DNA of 64,000 bases from Bradyrhizobium sp. BTAi1 (GTDB taxonomy: Bacteria; Pseudomonadota; Alphaproteobacteria; Rhizobiales; Xanthobacteraceae): the NCBI RefSeq assembly GCF_000015165.1, contig NC_009485.1, forward strand, positions 1,652,001 to 1,716,000, in the 5' to 3' direction. Below the pieces are notes generated by a model, which was not told the DNA's origin, did not search any database, and saw only the letters and a list, made by a program, of their open reading frames with translations. Of the stretch, positions 17,900 through 26,252 are shown one piece after another. The translations under genes and the position numbers were made by a program. The stretch's first letter is position 1. Every line of letters starts with the position of its first letter.

Positions 17900-18280
17900 C
17901 TATGCGTCCTGCTCGGTCTTATGGCGCAGGCGGCGCAGCCGTCTGTCGTTGGGCACGCCGACCAGAATGGCTTCACCGTCCTTCTTCACGGCGTAGCGAA
18001 AGAGGCGGCAATCCCGCGGGTTGAGTCCGCGGCCGTCATCCATGCTGAACTCCCATTCGTGGGCCGAGCAGGTGATGGTGCCTGCTTCGAAATCGACCTT
18101 GCCGTCGGCCAGCAGGATTTCCTGATGCGGACACATGCCCTGGAAGCAGCGCAATTCGCCGCCGGGCAGATGCATCACGATCACTTCCTCGCCGTCGACC
18201 TCGACGCCGATGAAATCGCCTTCCCAAAGATCGTCCAAGGTTGCGACCTGCACCCATGTCACGTCGGCATGGTCAGACAT
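17900..18280 (-). CDS. tmoC: Rieske-type ferredoxin (TmoC type)
   Basis: A 126-residue electron carrier to the hydroxylase. The Rieske cluster ligands are C50-P-H52 and C71-SA-H74 (GMCPHQEILLADG, then TCSAHEWEF). The start at 18280 overlaps the end of the gamma-subunit gene by 8 bp, while the in-frame extension upstream of 18280 is noncoding. It is slightly longer than T4MO TmoC (112) because of a C-terminal Arg-rich tail (NDRRLRRLRHKTEQDA). Confidence 0.92.
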   Translation of the reverse strand: MSDHADVTWVQVATLDDLWEGDFIGVEVDGEEVIVMHLPGGELRCFQGMCPHQEILLADGKVDFEAGTITCSAHEWEFSMDDGRGLNPRDCRLFRYAVKKDGEAILVGVPNDRRLRRLRHKTEQDA

Positions 18281-18518
18281 AGGCCACCTCGATCCAATCC
18301 ATCGGCTGGATGCCGGACTGCGCCACAGTGATCGCGGAAGGCAGCTCCTTGCCGTTGTGGTAGACGCATTTCGACGCGTTCTTCTCGGCGACGCGCAGTC
18401 CGACCGCATGCTGGGCGACCTTGTCGGCCACGACGCTCATGGTGTCGCCGTCGTCGACGGGGACCAGCAGGACGACGAAATCGCCACGAAAATTGGCTTG
18501 GAGCGGGAACAGAGCCAC
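18273..18518 (-). CDS. tmoB: Monooxygenase hydroxylase gamma subunit (TmoB type)
   Basis: An 81-residue ubiquitin-fold subunit of the hydroxylase. A GTG at 18518 with GGGAGG 6 nt upstream is the best start; it gives FPLQANFRGDFVVLLVPVDD at the N-terminus as in TmoB (84 residues). The C-terminal ITVAQSGIQPMDWIEVAYV block is also conserved. A longer frame to 18584 exists but its sequence is not family-like. It sits directly after the alpha-subunit gene. Confidence 0.9.
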   Translation of the reverse strand: MALFPLQANFRGDFVVLLVPVDDGDTMSVVADKVAQHAVGLRVAEKNASKCVYHNGKELPSAITVAQSGIQPMDWIEVAYV

Positions 18519-18614
18519 GCTTGCCTCCCATGTTTGTTGTTGTGTGCCGGGTTGGGCGAGCCGCTCGTGAGCGGCGCCTCTCAATTCGTACTGGTCGCTG
18601 CCGCTGAGGCCGGA

Positions 18615-20099
18615 TCACTCGGCCGCGAGCCGCGATGCGCCATCCCAGGCGTATCCTTGAGCGTCGTTGCCGGCCACGTCGGGCGTGATGCCCATGTATT
18701 GCAGCGCGCCTTCCAGCGTCGGCGGCTGGATGTGGCCGGCCAGGAAGCGGTCGACGACCGAGAGATGGGTCTCGTAGCGTTCAGGCTGGCTCTTCCATAC
18801 CCATTCGCAGACTTCGCAGCAGAAGTTCAGCTTGCGCCCGTTGTGTGTGGTGATCCGCGGCGCCTGCCCGATGCTCGGGCTGCAGATCGGGATGTGACAG
18901 CAGTTGCAGACGATCGGCAGCGTCGCCGGATAGGTCTTTTCGATCTGACCTGTGCGGACGTTGTTGCCGATCACGTCCCAGAGCTTGCCGAACCGGTCGT
19001 TCCAGCCGGGATATTTCTGCTCGAGCCAGTCGCGCTCGGCGGCGGACACGCCCGCGTCGGGATTCCACCACACCGTCGGCCGCCAGAACCACACGCCCAT
19101 GTGATAGGCGTGATGAACCCAGTCGAGCTCGGGCAGGAAGTGCTTTTCCCAGTACCAAGGCACGTTCATGCCGAGATCCTTGAACTGGTCCATGAACTGG
19201 CGGCAGATCCAGTCCTGCATGAACTCCTTGAACGACATCGTCCGGCTTTCCAGCGGCGTGTAGTAATCCATGGAGATGCCGGTCAGCAGCGCGAACAGCT
19301 TCCAGGAGCGCCAGAACATCTGGTCGACCAGCTTCTGCGCCTCCGCCTTCTTGCCGTTGTTGATCATGATCTTCAGCGTCGGCTCGCCCTGCTGCGAATG
19401 CCGCGCCTCGTCGGTCTGGATCGAGGAGATCAGCGCGCCGAACTCGATATCGCCGACATGCAGCGCGTCGGACGCCATGCCGAGGAACTGCAGATTGGTG
19501 AAGCCGGTCTCGAACGTGAAGGTGAGCTGGATCGCCGTCGATACGGCATCATTGGCGGTGAACATGTCGTCGAACAGGCTGCGCGCCGCGATCACACCCC
19601 ATTCGTTGGTGTGCATCGCCTTGTGGGCCCAGTCGAATTGCGGGTCCTTTCCGAGCAGGCAATAGGGGAAGTAGATCTGCGCCTGGCCGTGGCGGCATTC
19701 GTCCAGCGTGCCAAATGCGGCCATGTTGCGCCACGCGGCGGCGCGGCCGAACCGTGCCATGCGTGCCTCGCCGATCGAGGCGAAATATTCCGGAACCGGG
19801 ATCGCGCCATAATGCGCCTTGATCGCCGATTTCCAGCCGGCATCGAGATTGTCATACAGGTTGGAGCGCGCGATCGTCGAGCGGATCGAGTAGATGCCGT
19901 CGTCCTTGCCGGCCTGGTTGTGGACGTATTCGCGATAGGTCAGCTTGTAGGGCTCATCCCAGCCCCACCATTCTTCGCCGTGGATGCCGAAGCTCTTTGA
20001 AAGCTCCTCGGGGAAGACCTCGTCCTCGCTGACATAGGAGAAGGCCCAGTTCATGTCGCGGGCTGTGTCGTAATAGTCCCGCCGCTGCAGCTTCGGCAT
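18615..20099 (-). CDS. tmoA: Di-iron monooxygenase hydroxylase alpha subunit (TmoA type)
   Basis: The 494-residue catalytic subunit of a toluene/alkene-type soluble di-iron monooxygenase. It aligns, from memory and without gaps over the first 235 residues, with T4MO TmoA. The iron ligands are all present at the same numbers: E104, E134, H137 (DECRH), E197, E231 and H234 (DEARH). Pocket residues I100, A107, F176, L192, F196, T201 and F205 are kept, whereas position 103 is Pro (Gly in T4MO) and 180 is Phe (Ile). The C-terminus carries a Cys cluster (IVCNCCHIPIC, then NFCCEVCEW) that T4MO lacks. The ribosome binding site is GGGAGGAG. First gene of the tmo operon, with a shared promoter motif about 180 bp upstream. 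Confidence 0.93.
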   Translation of the reverse strand: MPKLQRRDYYDTARDMNWAFSYVSEDEVFPEELSKSFGIHGEEWWGWDEPYKLTYREYVHNQAGKDDGIYSIRSTIARSNLYDNLDAGWKSAIKAHYGAIPVPEYFASIGEARMARFGRAAAWRNMAAFGTLDECRHGQAQIYFPYCLLGKDPQFDWAHKAMHTNEWGVIAARSLFDDMFTANDAVSTAIQLTFTFETGFTNLQFLGMASDALHVGDIEFGALISSIQTDEARHSQQGEPTLKIMINNGKKAEAQKLVDQMFWRSWKLFALLTGISMDYYTPLESRTMSFKEFMQDWICRQFMDQFKDLGMNVPWYWEKHFLPELDWVHHAYHMGVWFWRPTVWWNPDAGVSAAERDWLEQKYPGWNDRFGKLWDVIGNNVRTGQIEKTYPATLPIVCNCCHIPICSPSIGQAPRITTHNGRKLNFCCEVCEWVWKSQPERYETHLSVVDRFLAGHIQPPTLEGALQYMGITPDVAGNDAQGYAWDGASRLAAE

Positions 20100-20245
20100 G
20101 CGTCGCTCCTCCCGAGCTCGATGATCGCATTCGTCGTTTTTCGTTGTGTCCGCCCTGCCGCCCTTGAACGGGCGAACTCCGTGCCGCTCGTATCGATGTC
20201 GTACGATCCAGATGATCGAGACTGATCGGTCGGCTAGGTCGGCGC

Positions 20246-20293
20246 TTGTTATGCGGCGGAGTGTAGGAGGCTTCCTTTGGTTTTTCTTTAGTC
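20246..20293 (-). promoter_or_regulatory. Probable activator-dependent promoter of the tmo operon
   Basis: Read on the minus strand: GACTAAAGAAAAACCAAAG, then about 8 bp on GCCTCCTA, then CATAACAA. The same array occurs upstream of the P450 operon (28708-28754) and nowhere else that I noticed. Two AAAG half-sites start exactly 11 bp apart, the spacing bound by SARP-type regulators. It lies 150-195 bp upstream of the tmoA start. Confidence 0.65.
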
Positions 20294-20569
20294 ACCGCAT
20301 CAATGCGAGGCGCGTGAACTGCGGCGCGACCGCAAATGATCGCATCGGCGGCGCCGTAAATGCCGCGATGGATTGATGCGATGCGACAGGAATAGTCGAC
20401 TGCGGTCGAGGGCTGACGCGTTTGCGTCGACCCCTTCGGCCGATCCGCTCAAGCGCGCGGGTTCACACCTGCGAAGCGAGCAGGCGTGGAGGTGCCTGCC
20501 CGTGTCCCGTTCTGAGCAGATTGACGATGAGGCCGAAGCCAACAGGCGGCTGGCTTAGCTTCCCGCGGA
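20294..20569. other. Intergenic stretch between ferredoxin gene and tmo promoter
   Basis: No gene is supported. Inverted copies of a CGCATCAAT sequence at about 20,297 and 20,371 could form a hairpin between the two operons. There is no T-run, so a terminator is only a guess. Confidence 0.3.
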
Positions 20570-20893
20570 TCAACGGCTGCGGCCGACAACGTGCAGCACC
20601 AGACCCGCGAGCGCGTCGGTGATCGGGATCTGGCACGCCAGGCGGCTCTCGGGTCGGACGTCCGTGGCCTCGAACTCGAGGACATCGGCCTCGATATCGC
20701 CGGCCGGGCCGACGCGCGTGAGCCAGGCCTGGTCGACATGGCAATGGCAGGTGGCGCAGATGCAGGAGCCGCCGCATTCGCCGATGATGCCATCGATGCC
20801 GTTGCGCTTCGCCGCCTGCATGGCGCTCTCGTCGTGCGCGGCCTCGACGGTTCGCACGGTGCCATCGGGTTCGATGAAGATGATCCTGGGCAT
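20570..20893 (-). CDS. Putidaredoxin/adrenodoxin-type [2Fe-2S] ferredoxin
   Basis: A 107-residue ferredoxin with the vertebrate/putidaredoxin spacing C40-x5-C46-x2-C49-x37-C87 (GECGGSCICATCH, then RLACQI). This type donates electrons to bacterial class I P450s, and it closes the operon that begins with a P450, so it is the likely P450 redox partner (CreF-like role). No dedicated ferredoxin reductase is encoded in this operon. It lies 16 bp after the SDR gene. Confidence 0.9.
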   Translation of the reverse strand: MPRIIFIEPDGTVRTVEAAHDESAMQAAKRNGIDGIIGECGGSCICATCHCHVDQAWLTRVGPAGDIEADVLEFEATDVRPESRLACQIPITDALAGLVLHVVGRSR

Positions 20894-20909
20894 GGGTCTT
20901 GATGAGTCC

Positions 20910-21671
20910 CTAGATGAACTGCCGGCCGCCGTCGACGATCAGGGTCTGGCCGGTGATGAAGGCTGCCGCCGGCGACGCGAAGAACAAGGCGCCGCCGACC
21001 ATGTCGTCGACATCGGCCGCACGCTTCAGCGCGCCGCGCGTGACGCCGTATTCGGCGGCGTTCTCCATCAGGCCAAGGCTCGCCTCGGTGAGGGTGAAGC
21101 CGGGTGCGATGACGTTGACGGTGATCTTGTCGTCGCCGAGTTCGCGCGCCAGCGCGCGCGTCATCGCGATGACTGCGCCTTTCGACGACACGTAGTGCAG
21201 CCACAGCGGCGAGCCGCTCATGACCGTCGCCGAGGAGACGTTGACGATCGCGCCGCCGCCGGTGCGCCGCATCAGCGGTGCGGCCGCCTTGGTCATCATC
21301 CACACGCCCTTGATATTGACGCGCATGACGCGGTCCCACTCGGCTTCGGGGATCGCCTCGAAGCCGCGGCGCTCCAGCCCGGCATAGATGGCGGCATTGT
21401 TCACCAGCACGTCGACCCCGCCCATGCGCGCGAGCGCAAATTGCGCCAGCGCGGCAGTCGAGGCTTCGTTGGCGACGTCGACCTCGGCGGCGTGCGCCTT
21501 GCCGCCGCCGTCGCGAATCAGCCGCGCGGTCTCCTCGACGCCGCCGAGACGGATGTCGGCGGCGACGATTTCGGCGCCTGCGGCCGCGAAGGCCAGCGCG
21601 AAGCCGCGGCCGAGCCCGCCTGCCGCCCCGGTGACGATGACGCGCTTGCCCGGCAGTTGGATCGTGCTCAT
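20910..21671 (-). CDS. Short-chain dehydrogenase/reductase, probable benzyl-alcohol-type dehydrogenase
   Basis: A classical SDR of 253 residues: TGAAGGLGRG cofactor motif near residue 15, NNAAIYAG, catalytic Ser in NVSSATVMSG, and Tyr/Lys in HYVSSKGAVIAM, ending with the usual DGGRQFI. The start at 21671 overlaps the stop of the upstream HD gene by ATGA. In the proposed route it would oxidise the hydroxymethyl group made by the P450 to the aldehyde (CreG-like role); this substrate is inferred from context only. Confidence 0.85.
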   Translation of the reverse strand: MSTIQLPGKRVIVTGAAGGLGRGFALAFAAAGAEIVAADIRLGGVEETARLIRDGGGKAHAAEVDVANEASTAALAQFALARMGGVDVLVNNAAIYAGLERRGFEAIPEAEWDRVMRVNIKGVWMMTKAAAPLMRRTGGGAIVNVSSATVMSGSPLWLHYVSSKGAVIAMTRALARELGDDKITVNVIAPGFTLTEASLGLMENAAEYGVTRGALKRAADVDDMVGGALFFASPAAAFITGQTLIVDGGRQFI

Positions 21672-22285
21672 GCGGGACCCCCAATGTGGAGCAGATCGGT
21701 CATGAAGGCGGAGGCCGTGCCCTCGGCGATCAGGGCCTGGGCCATGGCGGTGCCGGTTTCGGTCAGCATCGATGGCAGCACGAAACTTTCCAGCATCGCG
21801 ACCGTCTCCTTCGGCGGCGTATCGAACCAGCCTCCGATCGTCGCGATGCCGTGGCCGGTGAAGCGCCACAATTTGTCCGCGTCCTTCATCAGCGCGTCCT
21901 CGCACGAGATCGCCGTCTTGCGCGTATCGTGGCCGTCGATGATCGCCAGGATGGTCTCGACCTGCAGCCCCGGAATGGCAAGGCGCGTGAAGGCCTCCTT
22001 GGCGATCTTCACGCCCTCGATCTCGTGGGCGCGCTGCAGTTCGGGATATCGGGGATTAGGGCCGACAGCCGCAGCGAGCTGCTCCGGCGGGAACCTCTTC
22101 CAGCCGACATCGTGCATGAGGATGGCGGGCAGCACCACCGAGGCATCGACGTCCGGATGCAGCCGCAGCAGCGCCTGGCCCAGACGATACGAGATCAGCG
22201 TATGCTCGTCGTTCGAGCGCACGTCCAGCCAGGGCCGCGCCGCCAGCCAGATCTGCAGATCCTGGTCGCGCAGAAAATGCGTCAT
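21668..22285 (-). CDS. HD-domain protein 2, candidate phosphohydrolase
   Basis: 205 residues with an HD-type metal-binding set: LRLHPDVD, then LMHDVGWKRFP, HEIEGVKIA, IIDGHDTRK and DADKLWRF. HD proteins are usually metal-dependent phosphohydrolases. It overlaps the aldehyde dehydrogenase stop by ATGA and the SDR start by ATGA, so the three are translationally coupled. It is a clear paralogue of the HD protein at 23745-24347. In a phospho-protected pathway such an enzyme could remove the phosphate at the end (CreD-like role), which is an inference. Confidence 0.75.
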   Translation of the reverse strand: MTHFLRDQDLQIWLAARPWLDVRSNDEHTLISYRLGQALLRLHPDVDASVVLPAILMHDVGWKRFPPEQLAAAVGPNPRYPELQRAHEIEGVKIAKEAFTRLAIPGLQVETILAIIDGHDTRKTAISCEDALMKDADKLWRFTGHGIATIGGWFDTPPKETVAMLESFVLPSMLTETGTAMAQALIAEGTASAFMTDLLHIGGPA

Positions 22286-23727
22286 CGCAGCTCCGCGTCG
22301 TAAGTGAGGTAGATCGTCTTGTATTCGAGATAATCCTCGACGCCGTAGCGGCCTTTCTCGCGGCCGATGCCGCTCTGCTTCATGCCGCCGAACGGTGCGC
22401 GCTGGTTCGAGCGCTGGATGTCGTTGATCCAGACCGAGCCGGCTTCGAGCCGCTCCGCCAATGTCAGTCCTGTCGCGAGGTTGCGGGAGAACACGAAGGC
22501 GGCGAGGCCATAGATCGTCGCATTCGCAAGCCTCAAAGCCTCGCTGTGATGGTCGAACGGCGCGACACCGAGCACGGGGCCGAACGTCTCCTCGGTCATG
22601 ATCAGAGACGAGGGGCCGGCGTCGGCGATGACCGTCGGCGGCAGGAACCAGCCTTTGTCGTACAGGCCGCCGGTGAGACGGGCTCCGCCGGTCAGGATGG
22701 TTGCGCCACTGGCGCGCGCATCGGCGATCTGTCGATCGCTGTTGCGATAGATCTTCTCGTTGACGAGCGGCCCGAGCGCGCAGGTCGAGGTCAGGCCGTT
22801 GCCGACATCCAGTTGCAAGACCCTGTCGGCGAGCGCATCGAGGAACCTGGTGTAGACCGGGCGCTCGACATAGACGCGATTGACGCGGTAGCAGAACTGC
22901 CCGGAATTGGCGAAGGCATGACGCGCGATCGCCGCAGACGCTGCGCCGATGTCGGCATCGGCGCAGACGATGGCGGGACACTGTCCGCCGAGCTCGAGGG
23001 TGACGCGTTTCATCGTCCCGGCAGCTGCGGCGGCGATCGCCTTGCCGGCCTGGGTGCCGCCGGTGAAGGCAATCTTGCGCGGTGTCGGATGTGCGATCAT
23101 CTGCATGCCGACGTCCGGGCCGCGGCCGGTGACGACGTTGAAGCAGCCAGTTGGATAGCCCGCCTTCCGGAACAGCTCGGCGAGCCGCAAGGTCGACAAC
23201 GGCGTGTCCTCGGCGGGCTTGGCGACGACCGTGCAGCCGGCCATCAGCGCCGCGCCGAGCTTGAAGCAGAGCAATGTCACCGGGTAATTGAACGGCGTGA
23301 TTGCGATCACGACGCCGGCCGGTTCGCGGGTGATGATGATCTTCTCGCCCGCCACGCCCGTCAGCGGCATCTCGGCATGCAGGCGCAGGCCTTCCTCGGC
23401 GTAGACGTCGAGCAATTCGGCCGAGCGCTGGATTTCCGTGATCGCGCCGGCCAGCGGCCGGCCGAGCTCGCGGGTCAGCAGGCGGCCGAGCTGTTCGGCG
23501 TTCTCGCGCATCAGCCGTGCCGCGGCCTTCTGCAGCCGCGCTCGCTCGGCGACCGGCGTCGCCTTCCACGCCTGGAACGCCATCTCGGCCGACCGGATGG
23601 CGGCATCGACATCGGCGGGACCGGCCTCCGGAACGCTGTCGATCGTCTCGCCGGTGGCCGGGTCGAGCACGTCGAACGTCGCGCCGCCCAGGGCGCCAAC
23701 CCAGCGGCCGTCGATGAACATCTCCAT
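22282..23727 (-). CDS. NAD(P)-dependent aldehyde dehydrogenase
   Basis: 481 residues from MEMFIDGRWVG (ATG at 23727; the extension to 23922 is a shadow of the HD gene). It has the ALDH blocks AITPFNYPVTLL, FTGGTQAGKAIA, catalytic Glu in VTLELGGQCP, catalytic Cys in NSGQFCYRVNR, EETFGPVLGV and FGGMKQSGIGREKG. Probably oxidises the aromatic (phospho)aldehyde to the acid (CreC-like role); the substrate is inferred from neighbours. It lies 17 bp after HD protein 1. Confidence 0.9.
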   Translation of the reverse strand: MEMFIDGRWVGALGGATFDVLDPATGETIDSVPEAGPADVDAAIRSAEMAFQAWKATPVAERARLQKAAARLMRENAEQLGRLLTRELGRPLAGAITEIQRSAELLDVYAEEGLRLHAEMPLTGVAGEKIIITREPAGVVIAITPFNYPVTLLCFKLGAALMAGCTVVAKPAEDTPLSTLRLAELFRKAGYPTGCFNVVTGRGPDVGMQMIAHPTPRKIAFTGGTQAGKAIAAAAAGTMKRVTLELGGQCPAIVCADADIGAASAAIARHAFANSGQFCYRVNRVYVERPVYTRFLDALADRVLQLDVGNGLTSTCALGPLVNEKIYRNSDRQIADARASGATILTGGARLTGGLYDKGWFLPPTVIADAGPSSLIMTEETFGPVLGVAPFDHHSEALRLANATIYGLAAFVFSRNLATGLTLAERLEAGSVWINDIQRSNQRAPFGGMKQSGIGREKGRYGVEDYLEYKTIYLTYDAELR

Positions 23728-23744
23728 GTCCGCGTGCCCCGGGG

Positions 23745-24347
23745 TCAGATCAGGTCGAGCATCAGCGCGGACCGGGTTTGGGTCAGCGCATCCTCGGCCA
23801 TCGCGCGTCCGGCGTCGGTCTCGAGCAACGCGAATTGCGTCGTCAGGCGCGCGGCATATTGGTGCGGCGTCATCTTGAACCAGTCGCAGGCGACGGCGAC
23901 GCCGGTGGTGGTGAAGCGCCACAGCTTGTCGGCGTCGCGCACGATCCGGTCGTTGAGCGAGCGCGGGTAGGGGCGCGTGTCGTGGCCGTCGATGATCTCG
24001 CCGACCGCGACGATGACCGGCTCCGGCCAGTCGGCCTGCTCCAGCACCTCGCGCGACATGCGGACTCCTTCGCTCTCGTGCAGGAAGCGCACCTCCGACT
24101 GCATCATGTTGGGGCCAAATCCCTTCTCGATGATGTCGGTCATGTCGATGGAGTACCAGCCGATATCGTGCAGGATGATCGCGAGCGAGACGATGTCCTC
24201 ATCGGCGTCCGGATAGTGCACCAGCAGCTTGCGCGCGTAGGCATAGGACAGCGGAATGTGGACGTCGTTCTTGCGGGCGCGCATATAGGGCTCGCTGATG
24301 CGCCATACCTGATCATAACGGCTGCCGATCTCGGGCCTGTCGAGCAT
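23745..24347 (-). CDS. HD-domain protein 1, candidate phosphohydrolase
   Basis: 200 residues from MLDRPEIGSRY. Metal-binding blocks: LVHYPDADED, then ILHDIGWYSID, HESEGVRMSR, IIDGHDTRPYP and DADKLWRFTTTG. The same blocks in the same spacing occur in HD protein 2, so a duplication inside the operon is likely, with divergence to roughly one third identity by eye. It follows the PEP-synthase-like subunit by 56 bp. Phosphohydrolase activity on an aryl phosphate is plausible but not shown by the sequence. Confidence 0.75.
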   Translation of the reverse strand: MLDRPEIGSRYDQVWRISEPYMRARKNDVHIPLSYAYARKLLVHYPDADEDIVSLAIILHDIGWYSIDMTDIIEKGFGPNMMQSEVRFLHESEGVRMSREVLEQADWPEPVIVAVGEIIDGHDTRPYPRSLNDRIVRDADKLWRFTTTGVAVACDWFKMTPHQYAARLTTQFALLETDAGRAMAEDALTQTRSALMLDLI

Positions 24348-24403
24348 TGCTGTATCCAATCTTGCGGCGAAGGCCGGCACCGCCGGCCTTCCGTGGTTTG
24401 GGG

Positions 24404-26212
24404 TCAGGAGAGGATGGTGACTTCGCCGGTCGAACCGTTGACGCGCAGCATCTGTCCGTTCTTGATCGAGGAGCTCGCGCGCCCCGTGCCGGTGACGGCG
24501 GGCAGTCCATATTCGCGGCAGACGATCGCGGCGTGCGACATCATGCCTCCGATGTCGGTGACGATCGCGTTGATCTTGCCGAAGATCGGCGCCCAGCTCG
24601 GCGCGGTCACCGGCGCGACCAGGATCTCGCCCTGTTCGATCTGCCCGAGCTCGTCGGCCGAGCGCACCACGCGGGCGCGGCCCTCGACGATGCCGGGCGA
24701 AGCGGCCATGCCGGACAGCTTGGTCGTATTCGCGGCGCCGTCGAGCCAGCGGCCGATGCTCTCTGTGGTGATACCCCAGAGCATGATCGTGAACGGCTCG
24801 GTGATGACATCAGGCGGATTGTTGAGCGCGGGCTGCGGCGGGGTGGTCGCCAGCGCGGCCATGATCTTCTTGCGCCGCTCGATCTCCGGCGGCCAGTAGG
24901 TCGGACCGATCGCTGGCGCGCCGACGGCCCAGCCATTGCCGTAGTCGAACAGTGCGTCGCGGACTTCCTGGCGGTTGAGGTAGAACAGGTCGTCGGCGTC
25001 CTTCCAGAAGCCGGCATCGCGGAAGATGGCGCCGAGCTCGCGCATCTTGCGCCAGAACACGCTCATCGACCAATGCTCGATGTAGAAATTGTGGTTCTCG
25101 ACATAGGGGAACACGGTGCGGGCGAGCCCGAGCTTGCCCTCGAAGGCGGCGCGGGCATCGGCGTCGAGCATCTCGGCATATTCCGAGGTGATGCGGTCGC
25201 GCTCCCGCGCGATCGCTTCCGTCGGCCGGTCGATCTCCTCGCCGCGTTCGAGGCGGACGATGTAGTCCCTGATATAGCCGAGCGGGATGTCGAGATGCTC
25301 GATCCAGTATTTGTCGGTCGAGTAGAAGCCGTTGCCCGAGGTGAAGTTGAACCAGGGATCCTGCGCCTCCTTCCAGGCCTTCAGCCATTCGGCGCCGTTC
25401 GGTGCACGGCTGACGGCGGCCAGTGCCTCGTCGACGGAGCCGCTCTTCAGCGCGCTGGCGATCCCGAGTTTCACCGCGAGCTTGGCGAGCTTCTTCAGCT
25501 CATCGTCGGGGCGGAACAGGTCGACCTCCACGCCCTGAACCATCTTGGCGATGGCCTGGTCGGGAATGGTGGGGAATTGCCCCTTCATGAAGCTGAAGAA
25601 GTCGAGATAGGCGGCGTAGCCGAGATTGAGAAACTCGAAATGATACTGCCAGGTCTTGTAGAGCAGCTGGATCGCCCGGTCGTAGGTCTCGGTCAGCGCA
25701 TAGGTGTTGTCGAGGCCGACGCCGCCGGTGATCCAGTCGAGCGGCACGGCGTCCGGCAGCGGCTCGAAGCTGAGCGCTTCGAGATCGGCGATGTTGGCAC
25801 GGACCTTCTTGTCCCAATTGGCCAGCAGCCGATCCCAGTTCTGGAAGTAGTAGCCGGCGCGCTCCATGAAATGCGGCACGCGGTCGCCGATCAGCTCCGG
25901 CGCGACCGCGACCGGGCTCATGTAGCAATAGCCGTTGTGAATGCGGTATTCGACGCCATTCGCCGGCGGGATCAGATAATGCCGGGTGTTGTACTGGCCG
26001 AGGCATTTGACGGCGAACTCGACGGTGACGGCGTCGAACGGCTTGAACGGGCTCGGCCAGTGCTGCGAGTCGCAGAACCAGAATTTGCCGTCCTCCTTGT
26101 CGCGCAGGCTGTTCTGGAACTGCAGATAATAGGGATAGAGCTTCTCCCAGCCCTCGGCGCCCACGGGCGTCTTCAGGTCATAGGGGCTCGGGAATTTCGC
26201 GTGCGCCGTCAT
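24404..26212 (-). CDS. PEP-synthase-like swivelling subunit, aryl-phosphate synthase large subunit (PpsA/CreH-like)
   Basis: 602 residues, about 67 kDa. The C-terminus holds the phosphohistidine motif of PEP-utilising enzymes (DIGGMMSHAAIVCREYGLP, active His560) preceded by ASPGIVEGRARVV, whereas the N-terminal 480 residues are an unusual Trp/Tyr-rich domain (FWFCDSQHWPSPFKPFD). PEP synthase and PPDK would have ATP-grasp and PEP-binding TIM-barrel domains. Here the ATP-grasp part is a separate gene upstream, as in phenylphosphate synthase of Thauera and the p-cresol-phosphorylating CreHI of Corynebacterium. Predicted role: transfer of a phosphoryl group from the His to a phenol. Start at 26212, 40 bp after the partner gene. 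Confidence 0.75.
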   Translation of the reverse strand: MTAHAKFPSPYDLKTPVGAEGWEKLYPYYLQFQNSLRDKEDGKFWFCDSQHWPSPFKPFDAVTVEFAVKCLGQYNTRHYLIPPANGVEYRIHNGYCYMSPVAVAPELIGDRVPHFMERAGYYFQNWDRLLANWDKKVRANIADLEALSFEPLPDAVPLDWITGGVGLDNTYALTETYDRAIQLLYKTWQYHFEFLNLGYAAYLDFFSFMKGQFPTIPDQAIAKMVQGVEVDLFRPDDELKKLAKLAVKLGIASALKSGSVDEALAAVSRAPNGAEWLKAWKEAQDPWFNFTSGNGFYSTDKYWIEHLDIPLGYIRDYIVRLERGEEIDRPTEAIARERDRITSEYAEMLDADARAAFEGKLGLARTVFPYVENHNFYIEHWSMSVFWRKMRELGAIFRDAGFWKDADDLFYLNRQEVRDALFDYGNGWAVGAPAIGPTYWPPEIERRKKIMAALATTPPQPALNNPPDVITEPFTIMLWGITTESIGRWLDGAANTTKLSGMAASPGIVEGRARVVRSADELGQIEQGEILVAPVTAPSWAPIFGKINAIVTDIGGMMSHAAIVCREYGLPAVTGTGRASSSIKNGQMLRVNGSTGEVTILS

Positions 26213-26252
26213 GGTTGTTTCCCCTCGTTGTCGTTTGTCGTTATGGTCGTGC

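Noticed and set aside
18135..20000. 621-codon plus-strand open frame
   Set aside because: Antisense to the Rieske, gamma and alpha monooxygenase genes, which have clear family motifs; no ribosome binding site or domain on this strand.
14514..20099. Isoprene or soluble methane monooxygenase
   Set aside because: Gene order fits both tmo and iso systems, but the isoprene-type GSTs and dehydrogenase (isoGHIJ) are absent, and methane enzymes have a different gene order and no Rieske protein.
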